A stretch of 11,845 nt of DNA from Oscillospiraceae bacterium (GCA_017829075.1 JAGAJA010000019.1:1-11845), one strand, 5' to 3'; positions 1-6,383 are shown, counted from the first letter of the stretch. Made by a program: numbers and translations. The notes: generated by a model from the sequence alone, not told the origin.

Positions 1-20
1 AGGTTGGTTTTGTTTTCCAT
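1..20 (-). CDS. 5' end of an unidentified gene, cut by the window edge
   Basis: On the minus strand an ATG at 20 is preceded by GGAGG at a spacing of about seven bases and opens a frame reading M-E-N-K-T-N before the window ends. It lies 13 bases after the stop codon of the DUF960-like gene, so the two are probably co-transcribed, as is usual for small genes of conjugative elements. Too little is visible to name a product. The call rests only on the ribosome binding site, the start codon and the tight spacing. Confidence 0.5.
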
Positions 21-33
21 GGTGTGTTCCTCC

Positions 34-321
34 TTAATATTCTTCTGCCAAAAGCATTGTGGTGTGGGTTTCGTCGTCAATGACGAAAATCTTTGCCGTG
101 ATGGGGTCTTCGCTCGGGAACAGGTATTCCTTGCAGTAGTCCGGCTGTTCCTGCGTGTGGGTAATCTTCTGCTTGCCACTCTCTGCTGACAGACGAAAGA
201 CTTGCAGGTAGTCTTTCTCAGCTACTTCCATGCTGTCGATTAAATCCCAAAGGATTATCTGAAGCAGGAGCGGCACTGTTGCGGTTACGCCTCTTGTGGC
301 GTAGCGTGGGCTGGTAAACAT
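34..321 (-). CDS. DUF960-like small protein of mobile-element type
   Basis: This is a 95-residue soluble protein with no signal peptide or membrane segment. The N-terminal pattern, MFTSPRYATRG followed by a hydrophobic segment ending LWDLIDSM, resembles the DUF960 family, small proteins of unknown function found in integrative conjugative elements, phages and plasmids of Firmicutes. The second half (V-F-R-L-S, then K-I-T-H-T-Q-E-Q-P and E-Y at the C-terminus) fits the family as I remember it. I chose the ATG at 321 because AAGGAGGA lies five bases upstream. A start seven codons earlier has no ribosome binding site. It reads leftward into another gene, and a strong terminator hairpin lies just upstream. 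No molecular function is known. The family assignment is from pattern memory and was not searched. Confidence 0.7.
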   Translation of the reverse strand: MFTSPRYATRGVTATVPLLLQIILWDLIDSMEVAEKDYLQVFRLSAESGKQKITHTQEQPDYCKEYLFPSEDPITAKIFVIDDETHTTMLLAEEY

Positions 322-349
322 ACTTCCTCCTTTCTCGGACACAAAAAAT

Positions 350-374
350 CCCCGAAGCCGTGACAGCTTCGGGG
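350..374 (-). terminator. Rho-independent terminator or leader attenuator upstream of the DUF960-like gene
   Basis: A perfect nine-base-pair stem (CCCCGAAGC / GCTTCGGGG) with a seven-base loop is followed on the minus strand by ATTTTTT. On the plus strand the hairpin is followed by AAATTTC, so minus-strand termination is favoured. It sits about 30 bases upstream of the DUF960 start codon with no gene behind it on that strand. It may therefore insulate the element from outside transcription, or act as an attenuator in the leader. Confidence 0.75.
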
Positions 375-387
375 AAATTTCTGTGTG

Positions 388-418
388 CCGTTATAAACGG
401 ATAGCTCATATATAGCTA
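388..418. repeat. Two adjacent short palindromes near the element end
   Basis: CCGTT-ATA-AACGG (388-400) is a perfect five-base inverted repeat. It is followed directly by TAGCT...AGCTA spanning 402-418 around an AT core. Together with the terminator hairpin they form three stacked dyads upstream of the DUF960-like gene. They could be protein-binding sites or RNA hairpins in a leader. Short AT-rich palindromes arise easily by chance. Confidence 0.35.
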
Positions 419-569
419 CATGAATATAATATATAACTGAAAATTGACAGACTACGCATGAAGAGGTTAGCGTTAGTTAGAGTTTCTGCACACCAATTAC
501 ATACATTTCATATTATATAGGAGTAACGAAATGGAGGTACACGATATCAAGCTTGCTCCCTCTGTTATA

Positions 570-917
570 TTAGTCTGTACCAAGCCGCTTCAGAGTGCCG
601 TCAATTTCACGGTTTATAGCGCTTTTTGACAGCCGCCCCTCGTTAAAATAAACCTTTGAAGCCAGTACCACCTTATCTCTTGAGGTGCAGTTTTTTATCG
701 CCCGTCCAAGATATTCCTCGCTTGTTCCGTGGGCGTAGGTGTTTGCGGTATCGAAGAAATTTATCCCAAGCTCCAATGCGTGACTTACCATTATTTCGGT
801 TTCCTTCGGGTCAAGCGTCCATTCGTGAAAATCCGCCGAGGGCTTGCCGAAGCTCATACAGCCCACGCAAAGCCTTGATATTTTTATATCGGTTTTACCG
901 AGTGTTGTGTATTCCAT
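570..917 (-). pseudogene. Aldo/keto reductase, N-terminal third only
   Basis: The 115 codons match the start of an NADP-dependent aldo/keto reductase: MEYTTLGKTDIKISRLCVG, a glycine-rich first strand, then FFDTANTY and VVLASK. Three of the four catalytic-tetrad residues of the family are visible: Asp56, Tyr61 and Lys88. The active-site His, which follows the next strand, is absent because the frame stops right after LKRLGTD. Intact family members are about 310-330 residues, so roughly two thirds are missing, including most of the (beta/alpha)8 barrel and the cofactor site. The start at 917 has AGGAGG just upstream. It is the third gene of an operon with two flavodoxin-type genes, where it would have been an oxidoreductase. 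The remaining fragment should be inactive. The rest may lie beyond the mobile element to the left. Confidence 0.85.
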
Positions 918-928
918 ACTGCCTCCTG

Positions 929-1093
929 TCAGAGCGAATTTGTCCAATACGCAAGGGCTTTTTCGGACATTCCGTTTACTACCTTTCCACTTTTCCAATT
1001 TGCAGAGGGACAAAGCTTTTTCAGCACCTCTACGGTTCTTCCCATACCGCTGCCGCCGCTTGCCGAGAAATATGCAGTTAATTTTTTTCTCAT
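929..1093 (-). pseudogene. Flavodoxin with an in-frame internal deletion (54 codons left)
   Basis: An ATG at 1093, preceded by AAAAGGAGG, opens a 54-codon frame. It begins MRKKLTAYFSASG, the first strand and FMN phosphate loop of a flavodoxin. It then passes directly into GGSGMGRTVEVLKKLCPSA and ends ALAYWTNSL, which is the last strand and C-terminal helix of the same family. The GGSG segment is the counterpart of TSGGSGVSKT near residue 182 of the neighbouring lipoprotein, about 105 residues after its own phosphate loop. About 95-105 central residues, including the WWG-type FMN-contact region, are therefore missing without a frame change. The join at about 1049-1063 falls in a GC-rich AGCGGCGGCAGCGG tract, suggesting recombination between short repeats. 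It lies between the lipoprotein gene and the reductase fragment, with its own ribosome binding site. It may still be translated but cannot form a full flavodoxin. Confidence 0.8.
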
Positions 1094-1108
1094 AGTTTTA
1101 TCCTCCTT

Positions 1109-1789
1109 TTATAAAAGCCCGTTTCGGCTTATCCATTCATCAATGCTGCTGTCCGACGAGCCGCTCGCTCTCAATCCGTCACGCACATCTGCGGCGGGTT
1201 CTTCTGCTTTTATATCTGACACGGTTTTAGATACTCCGCTGCCGCCCGAGGTGCAGAAAGGCATCACTGTTTTACCCGACAGGTCGTAGGTATCGAGGAA
1301 GGTGTTGATTATCCTTGGCATAGTTCCCCACCAAATCGGGTAGCCGATATAAACCGTATCGTATGCGGAAATGTCAACGGTATTACTGCCTATTGCGGGG
1401 CGTGCAGAGGGGTCATCCATTTCTCTGTTTGCGCGGTAGCTATTGTTGTTATAATTCAAATCTTCGTTGGTGTACGGCTCTGCCGGTACTATTTCGTATA
1501 AATCTGCGCCTTTTAGCTGTGCGATTTTCTCTGCAACAGATTTCGTGTTGCCCGTGCAGGAAAAATAGACTACTAATGATTTTGGCTCAATTTCTTCAGG
1601 TTCGGTTGCAGGCGTTGTACGTTCGGTAACGCTTTGTATTTCTTGTGCAGTCGTGCTTGTCTGCTCGGTACGGCTTGACGAGGTTTCGGCGGTACTGCTC
1701 TCACTACCGCTTGTTGCCGAACTGTTACTGCAAGCGTTAAAACAAAACAGAACAGCAATAATCATCAGAATAGAAAACACTTTTTTCAT
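1109..1789 (-). CDS. Flavodoxin-domain lipoprotein (exported)
   Basis: This is a 226-residue protein. Residues 1-19 form a signal peptide (MKKVFSILMIIAVLFCFNA) and Cys20 is the lipidation site. Residues 21-68 are a Ser/Thr/Glu-rich linker, as expected for a surface-tethered protein. Residues 70-226 form a flavodoxin-like domain. They contain VVYFSCTGNTKS (FMN phosphate loop), ADLYEI, then the YDTVYIGYPIWWGTMP strand with the aromatic FMN contact, and FCTSGGSG near the end. It probably binds FMN and carries electrons outside the membrane. Flavodoxins are usually cytoplasmic, so the location is notable. The start at 1789 has AAAGGAG at nine bases; an upstream TTG start would destroy the signal peptide arrangement. 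It is the first gene of the operon, 16 bases from the deleted flavodoxin, and is divergent from a LysR gene. Partner proteins and substrate are unknown. Confidence 0.85.
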   Translation of the reverse strand: MKKVFSILMIIAVLFCFNACSNSSATSGSESSTAETSSSRTEQTSTTAQEIQSVTERTTPATEPEEIEPKSLVVYFSCTGNTKSVAEKIAQLKGADLYEIVPAEPYTNEDLNYNNNSYRANREMDDPSARPAIGSNTVDISAYDTVYIGYPIWWGTMPRIINTFLDTYDLSGKTVMPFCTSGGSGVSKTVSDIKAEEPAADVRDGLRASGSSDSSIDEWISRNGLL

Positions 1790-1823
1790 ATCAAAATCTC
1801 CTTTCAATTTTGTTATTACTTAC

Positions 1824-1852
1824 ATTATAACACCAAACTTATCTAATAGCAA
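1824..1852 (-). promoter_or_regulatory. Promoter of the flavodoxin/reductase operon
   Basis: On the minus strand a TTGCTA -35 element and a perfect TATAAT -10 element are separated by 17 bases, ending 35 bases before the lipoprotein start codon. The copy of ATACTTA just upstream (1853-1859) recurs at 1889-1895 near the LysR promoter, so this site may be the regulator's activation site. Confidence 0.7.
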
Positions 1853-1879
1853 ATACTTATACTGAATAGAAAAATATGC

Positions 1880-1908
1880 TTGACAGCTATACTTAAATAT
1901 AGTAAAAT
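1880..1908 (+). promoter_or_regulatory. Promoter of the LysR gene with an embedded operator
   Basis: TTGACA and TAAAAT are separated by 17 bases and lie just upstream of the LysR ribosome binding site. The spacer contains CTATA-CTTAAA-TATAG (1887-1902), a perfect interrupted palindrome of the size LysR proteins bind. Binding there would block the promoter, which fits the usual autorepression. That this palindrome is the LysR site is inferred from position. Confidence 0.75.
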
Positions 1909-1925
1909 ATGATTGAGGTGATAAA

Positions 1926-2816
1926 ATGGAAATCCGTGTTTTGAAGTATTTTCTTGCAGTTGCAAGAGAACAGAATATTTCCGCAGCGGCAGAGTCCCTT
2001 TTTCTTTCACAACCAACTTTGTCAAGACAGCTGAAAGAGCTTGAGGAGGAGCTCGGCAAGCAGCTTTTCATAAGAGGCAGCAGAAAAATAACCCTTACCG
2101 AAGAGGGATTGCTTCTTCGGAAAAGGGCGGAAGAAATTGTTGAACTTTTGGACAAAACGGAAAAGGAGCTTTCCAATTCCGATAAACAGGTTTCGGGAGA
2201 AATCTACATTGGCGCGGGAGAAACAGACGGTTTGCGGCTTATTGCAAAAGCGGCTAAAGAATTACAGGAACAATATCCGCAGATAACCTACCGGATTATA
2301 AGCGGCGACGCTGTGGATATTACCGAGCGTCTGGACAAGGGGCTGATTGATTTTGCACTTTTGCTTGAGCCGGTGGACATATCAAAATACAACTATCTGA
2401 AATTTCCGGTAAAGGACGTTTGGGGCGTGCTTATGCGGCGCGACTGTCCTCTTGCACAAAGGGAAAGCATATCTCCGAGAGATTTGCAGAATATGCCGCT
2501 AATCGTATCACGGCAGGCTGTAGACGGAAGCGAGCTTACACAGTGGCTGAAAAACGGCAGCGAGCAGCTTAATATCGTGTCAACCTACAACCTCGTTTAC
2601 AACGCTTCTCTTATGGTTGACGAGGGACTTGGGGTTGCTCTTTGCCTTGACAAAATAATAAACGTCAGCGGCGACAGCAGCCTTTGTTTCCGTCCGCTTA
2701 AGCCGAGATTAGAGGTTGGAATGAGCCTTGTCTGGAAGAAATATCAGGTGTTCTCAAAGGCGGCGGAGAAGTTTATTCTGAAAATGCAGGAGGATATAAA
2801 TAGTTTGCAAGGGTAG
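1926..2816 (+). CDS. LysR-family transcriptional regulator
   Basis: This 296-residue protein has the normal family length. Residues 1-60 form the winged helix-turn-helix (MEIRVLKYFLAVAREQNIS, then AAAESLFLSQPTLSRQLKELEEELG). Residues 60-85 form the linker helix. Residues 90-290 form the two-lobed effector-binding domain, starting VSGEIYIGAGET. The start codon is preceded by GAGGTG at a spacing of six. It is transcribed away from the flavodoxin/aldo-keto reductase operon, the classic layout in which a LysR protein controls the neighbouring operon and itself. The effector cannot be read from the sequence. Linkage to flavodoxin and reductase genes suggests a redox or electrophile signal, which is inference. 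The gene is intact although two of its presumed targets are broken. Confidence 0.92.
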   Translation: MEIRVLKYFLAVAREQNISAAAESLFLSQPTLSRQLKELEEELGKQLFIRGSRKITLTEEGLLLRKRAEEIVELLDKTEKELSNSDKQVSGEIYIGAGETDGLRLIAKAAKELQEQYPQITYRIISGDAVDITERLDKGLIDFALLLEPVDISKYNYLKFPVKDVWGVLMRRDCPLAQRESISPRDLQNMPLIVSRQAVDGSELTQWLKNGSEQLNIVSTYNLVYNASLMVDEGLGVALCLDKIINVSGDSSLCFRPLKPRLEVGMSLVWKKYQVFSKAAEKFILKMQEDINSLQG

Positions 2817-2918
2817 CTGATACATTATTTTGCTATAGTAATATGCTCAAATGGAAATTTACAGGGTGGTTTTATTATTATTTTACATGGCAGTCAGTCC
2901 ATTTCTTAAAAAACATTC

Positions 2919-2947
2919 TTGTCAAATACCAGCGAATATGGTAAACT
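2919..2947 (+). promoter_or_regulatory. Promoter of the GH51 gene
   Basis: TTGTCA and TAAACT are separated by exactly 17 bases. Transcription from here would start near 2954 and give a leader of about 135 bases before the GH51 start codon. The first 100 bases after the LysR stop show no gene and no convincing terminator. Confidence 0.65.
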
Positions 2948-2980
2948 AAACGCAGAGCATTTATTTTACGATTACAACCT

Positions 2981-3014
2981 CGCACATCCGCAAATCTGCG
3001 ATTTGTTGCGTGCG
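2981..3014 (+). promoter_or_regulatory. Hairpin in the GH51 leader
   Basis: CGCAC (2981-2985) pairs with GTGCG (3010-3014). Inside it CAAATC (2991-2996) pairs with GATTTG (3000-3005) around a TGC loop, giving an extended stem with an internal bulge. There is no U-tract, so it is not a simple terminator. It may be a regulatory RNA structure or a DNA-binding site. Confidence 0.5.
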
Positions 3015-3026
3015 TATCGGACGATT

Positions 3027-3052
3027 ATACCATAACCTTGCGGTTATGGTAT
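3027..3052. promoter_or_regulatory. Perfect 11-base-pair palindrome, candidate operator or hairpin
   Basis: ATACCATAACC and its exact complement GGTTATGGTAT flank a TTGC centre, 38 bases before the GH51 start codon. A -10-like TATGAT overlaps the right arm at 3050-3055. No run of T follows, which argues against a terminator. The shape, a long dyad beside a -10-like sequence, resembles operators of MerR-type regulators, but the -35 match is poor and no MerR gene is present. It could equally be bound by the nearby AraC or LysR protein, or fold in the mRNA. Confidence 0.65.
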
Positions 3053-3090
3053 GATGATGAAAATTAAAATCATAGAAAAGGAATCAAATC

Positions 3091-5298
3091 ATGTATAATA
3101 TCAATATAAAAACCAAAGAAAAGCTCATTGATACATCTCCAAGTCTTTACGGACTCTTCTTTGAGGATATAAACCGTGCCGGTGACGGAGGATTGTATGC
3201 AGAACTTCTACGAAACCGCGCATTTGATGACGGAATAATCCCCGAAGGCTGCAGCTATGACGCTGAAAACAAACTCATCATTTCTTCCACAGGCTGGAGC
3301 AGTTCATTCGACTGCTGCGAGCTGGAAGGCGTTGCAGGCTGGACAGCAGTTAACGGTGCCGAAATGAGTCTTACTGACAAAGGTACGCTGAACCAAAACC
3401 GGAAACGTGCCCTTATAGTAAAATTCAACGGCGGCGATATCAGCAATGACGGATTTATGGGCGTGCCTGTCGAATGTGGAAAGAATTATCGTTTCTATAT
3501 GTTTGCCAAAAGCAATAAAAGCGTTTTCGTAAAAGTAATGCTTACATCTGAAAGCGGAAAAATCTATTCGGAGCACAGCTTTGACATAAACGGCGACTAC
3601 ACAAAATACGAATGTGAGCTTACAAGCTCCACCACTGACTGCAATGCAAGGTTTTCGTTTTCTTCCTGTTCAGAGGAACCTGTTACTTTTGGCTTTGTTT
3701 CTCTATTCCCGAAGGATACTTTCATGGGCAGGGAAAACGGTTTGAGAAAGTCACTTGCACAGCGTCTTATAAAGTTAAAACCGGCGTTTCTGCGTTTTCC
3801 CGGAGGATGTATCGTTGAGGGATTTTCAAAGGAAACGGCTTACCGTTTCGCCGATTCTATCGGTCCGGTGTGGGAGAGAAAACCGCACTGGCTCCTCTGG
3901 TCGTATATGACTACAAATGGGCTTGGATTCCACGAATACCTTCAATTTTGCGAGGACGCAGGAATTGATGCAATGTATGTTTTCAACTGCGGAATGACCT
4001 GTCAGGGAAGATGCCCCGATTATTTTGATGAAAAGCTGATTGAAGAATTCTACGAGGATACTGTTCACGCAATTCTTTATGCAACTGCTCCCGCAGATAC
4101 CGAATGGGGTTCCAAGAGAGCCGCAAACGGGCACCCGGAGCCATTCACACAGCTGAAATACCTTGAGATAGGCAACGAAAACTGGGGCGGTGAGTACAAC
4201 AAGCGTTATGAGTATTTTTACAAAAGGCTGAAAGAACAGTTCCCGCAGTTTATTTACATATCTACCGACCACACAGAAAAAGCGGGACTTGCAACAGAGT
4301 ACGTTGATGAACATTTTTATTCCGACCCCATTTTCTTTGCCGCTAATACCGGTCTTTATGATGACCTTGACCGCAGCGGAATAAACATTTATTGTGGTGA
4401 ATATGCGGCGACTATCGGCGTCAAGGAAGGTACTCTTTACGGCGCGCTGGGCGAAGCAGCGTTCCTTACGGGAGTTGAACGCAATCAGGACAAGGTGCGT
4501 ATGACAAGCTATGCACCGCTGTTCAAGAATGTTGATTATGTTTCGTGGGAGCCGGATATGATAGTTTTCAACAACCACGAAGATTATGCTATTCCAAGTT
4601 ATTATATGCTGCAAATGTTCGCTGAAAACAGGGGCGACTATGTATGCGGTCACTCTGTTTTGACTGATAGTGACAGACGAATTGAAAGCGGACATTTCAC
4701 CTCACCTGACGGAAATGTCACAGAGGGGAAATGCTATTCTGCCGACATTGATATTTCGGGAGATTTTCGTATCAGTTTCTGGGACAGAGGTACTGTTGGC
4801 GAAGAACAGAATCACTATGACTGGATTCTTGAAAACGGAACAAGCAAAGTGGTTCATTACAACGGCTGGTCGGCTGAAATAATCTGCAAGGAAATTTCGT
4901 GTGATATTCCCGAAGGAACTGCTCATATTGAACTTACCGCCGATGAGGACAGCTTTAAGATTACGCTCAATGATAAAGTCATACACGAACACACTCTCGG
5001 AGCGATACCGCACATTTCGGCGGTATGTACTGTTGACAGAAACAGCGGTGAGGTTATATCCAAGATTGTTAACTTTTCGGAAAATGAGATTCCGCTGACA
5101 ATAGTTTATGATACACTTATGGCTGAAACAGCAGATATGACTGTTCTCACAGCGGACAGTTATTCCGCACAGAACAGCTTTGAATCCCCCGAAGCGGTCA
5201 TTCCTTACAAAGCGAAAATACAGGCATCAAGAGAGTTCAGTGTTTCTGTTAAACCGCGTTCGGTCAATGTGATAAGGCATAAAGGCAACATCGCATAA
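3091..5298 (+). CDS. Alpha-L-arabinofuranosidase, glycoside hydrolase family 51 type, multidomain
   Basis: This is a 735-residue enzyme predicted to release terminal alpha-L-arabinofuranosyl groups from arabinan, arabinoxylan or their oligosaccharides. The N-terminus has the family signature LYGLFFEDINRAGDGGLYAE. Residues about 60-210 look like a carbohydrate-binding-like beta region inserted before the barrel. The barrel follows with LRFPGGCIVEG and LQFCEDAGIDAMYVFNCGM. Glu363 in EIGNENWGG is the expected acid/base, and Glu437 in IYCGEYAA is the expected nucleophile. Residues about 530-650 (HFTSPDG to HISAVCTVDR) form a second beta-rich insertion before the C-terminal sandwich. Simple cytoplasmic GH51 enzymes are about 500 residues. 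There is no signal peptide, so it should act in the cytoplasm. The start has AAGGAA at seven bases. It is monocistronic, between its own promoter and a terminator. Specificity within the family is not certain. Confidence 0.9.
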   Translation: MYNINIKTKEKLIDTSPSLYGLFFEDINRAGDGGLYAELLRNRAFDDGIIPEGCSYDAENKLIISSTGWSSSFDCCELEGVAGWTAVNGAEMSLTDKGTLNQNRKRALIVKFNGGDISNDGFMGVPVECGKNYRFYMFAKSNKSVFVKVMLTSESGKIYSEHSFDINGDYTKYECELTSSTTDCNARFSFSSCSEEPVTFGFVSLFPKDTFMGRENGLRKSLAQRLIKLKPAFLRFPGGCIVEGFSKETAYRFADSIGPVWERKPHWLLWSYMTTNGLGFHEYLQFCEDAGIDAMYVFNCGMTCQGRCPDYFDEKLIEEFYEDTVHAILYATAPADTEWGSKRAANGHPEPFTQLKYLEIGNENWGGEYNKRYEYFYKRLKEQFPQFIYISTDHTEKAGLATEYVDEHFYSDPIFFAANTGLYDDLDRSGINIYCGEYAATIGVKEGTLYGALGEAAFLTGVERNQDKVRMTSYAPLFKNVDYVSWEPDMIVFNNHEDYAIPSYYMLQMFAENRGDYVCGHSVLTDSDRRIESGHFTSPDGNVTEGKCYSADIDISGDFRISFWDRGTVGEEQNHYDWILENGTSKVVHYNGWSAEIICKEISCDIPEGTAHIELTADEDSFKITLNDKVIHEHTLGAIPHISAVCTVDRNSGEVISKIVNFSENEIPLTIVYDTLMAETADMTVLTADSYSAQNSFESPEAVIPYKAKIQASREFSVSVKPRSVNVIRHKGNIA

Positions 5299-5440
5299 TT
5301 ATTGTCTATCTCGCATCCTTCTGCCTCGATTTGCCGCCGGTATGACGATGTGGTATGCCTGTTTCCCGGCTGGTAATTTCAGCATGGTATGTGCTGTGAC
5401 AGGGTGATACAGTATAATAAATAAACCCGTATTTATGAAG

Positions 5441-5477
5441 TCAGCCCTGAGGTATGAACCTCGGGGCTGATTTTCTT
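5441..5477 (+). terminator. Rho-independent terminator after GH51
   Basis: TCAGCCCTGAGGT pairs with ACCTCGGGGCTGA around an ATGA loop, a 13-base-pair stem with one G-T pair, followed by TTTTCTT. It lies between the convergent GH51 and AraC genes. On the minus strand the stem is not followed by a T-run, so it serves mainly GH51. The rest of the 5299-5491 gap shows nothing else. Confidence 0.9.
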
Positions 5478-5491
5478 GTACAAGTAATGAT

Positions 5492-6322
5492 TTATCTTAT
5501 ACCAATATGCTTTTTGTATTCTATCGGAGAAACACCCTCATGCTTCCTGAATACCGTGCTGAAATAGCCTGCATCGGGAAAGCCTGAGCGAGCAGCTACC
5601 TCGGAAACGGAAAGCTCGTTCCTCTGTAATAGCCTTTTTGCTTCCTGCAACCTTCTTTGTGTGAGATACTCGTTCGGGCGCATGTTCATCGATTCCTTGA
5701 AAACACGGCAGAGATGCTGCGGCGTGACGCCTGCAAGCTCCGCAAGCACAGTCAGCGGGAAATCACTGCGATAATTCTCGTCTATATAGTCAAGCACGGG
5801 AGCGAGCAGCCTGCTTCGGTCGTTTCTCTGCTTATTCGCTTTGGTGTCCATCAGCTTATGAAATTCGAGAATGTAAGCGTAGATATATCCCGAGCAGGAG
5901 TAATCGCAATAAGCACGGTCGGTTTTCAGCACAGTGAACATCTTGCTGTACAGTTTCGGGAGGGGCGAGCCGTTCTGCGGACTGATTATAACCGGTGCTG
6001 TCATACTGAGCTGGCTTAAGATATGCGCACAGGCATAACCGTCGAAAGCCACCCAGCGCACATCCCATAGGCTGTTTTCTGTGTAGTATTCGTGTGGATA
6101 TCCCGCAGGCAGAAAGAAGAAATCGCCCTCATTTATCACAATGGCGATGTTATCGTACTTCAGTATGCCGCTGCCACCTGCACTGTACAGTATCTGATGC
6201 CAGTGATAGCCTTCGTTCCTGATAATATGGTATTGATATTCGCTGCCACCTATTCCCGTAAGATGAACGGGCAGCTTTCGAGCTTCGGCATTATATGGGT
6301 AGATGTTTTCGTTTATCTTCAT
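5492..6322 (-). CDS. AraC-family transcriptional regulator with cupin sensor domain
   Basis: This is a 276-residue regulator. Residues about 25-85 form the cupin sugar-sensing domain (GYHWHQILYSAGGSG, then EGDFFFLPAGYPHEYY). Residues about 175-275 form the two-helix-turn-helix DNA-binding domain. It includes LTVLAELAGVTPQHLCRVFK and the family signature with SGFPDAGYFSTVFRKHEGVSP. The ATG at 6322 is preferred because AAGGTGA lies five bases upstream; an upstream TTG start has no such site. It is divergent from the esterase-GH42-GH26 operon and convergent with GH51, so it is the likely activator of the operon and perhaps of GH51. By family precedent it would bind a mono- or oligosaccharide released by these enzymes. 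The actual ligand is not visible from sequence. Confidence 0.92.
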   Translation of the reverse strand: MKINENIYPYNAEARKLPVHLTGIGGSEYQYHIIRNEGYHWHQILYSAGGSGILKYDNIAIVINEGDFFFLPAGYPHEYYTENSLWDVRWVAFDGYACAHILSQLSMTAPVIISPQNGSPLPKLYSKMFTVLKTDRAYCDYSCSGYIYAYILEFHKLMDTKANKQRNDRSRLLAPVLDYIDENYRSDFPLTVLAELAGVTPQHLCRVFKESMNMRPNEYLTQRRLQEAKRLLQRNELSVSEVAARSGFPDAGYFSTVFRKHEGVSPIEYKKHIGIR

Positions 6323-6354
6323 ATCGTCACCTTCATTATTTGTGGTCAATTATC

Positions 6355-6383
6355 AGTATAATCCCGTTTTGTATGATTGTCAA
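6355..6383 (-). promoter_or_regulatory. Promoter of the AraC gene
   Basis: On the minus strand TTGACA and TATACT are separated by exactly 17 bases, and the -10 element ends about 32 bases before the AraC start codon. It is a near-consensus promoter, implying steady expression of the regulator. Confidence 0.85.

Larger units (their letters stand above)
1..571. mobile_element. Probable end of an integrated mobile element (extends off the left edge)
   Basis: Three observations point to a mobile-element terminus. The aldo/keto reductase homology stops abruptly at about 571 in mid-domain, with a stop codon formed at the join. The DNA to the left has no similarity to the rest of that gene in any frame. 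The first gene to the left is a DUF960-like protein followed by another tightly linked small gene, which is typical ICE cargo. The stretch from 375 to 569 holds no convincing gene, only short palindromes and AT-rich DNA. No integrase and no second end are visible, so element type and exact boundary are unknown. A simple deletion or rearrangement join would look the same in this window. Confidence 0.5.

Noticed and set aside
444..472. TTGACA on the plus strand as a possible outward-facing promoter
   Set aside because: No acceptable -10 element lies 16-18 bases downstream, and no gene follows on that strand.
531..629. A 32-codon plus-strand frame (MEVHDIKLAPSVILV...) with AGGAG upstream, crossing the element/reductase junction
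   Set aside because: It runs antisense into the reductase fragment and ends there by chance, has no recognisable similarity, and is probably random or at most the scrap of a gene cut by the junction.
3027..3052. Reading the palindrome as a terminator for the LysR gene
   Set aside because: It is more than 200 bases past the LysR stop, is not followed by a T-run, and lies downstream of a good GH51 promoter.
3826..4695. 289-codon open frame on the minus strand opposite GH51
   Set aside because: It is a shadow of the GH51 frame. It has no ribosome binding site or promoter, its composition is odd (many Cys, His and aromatic residues), and it covers the catalytic motifs of the real gene.
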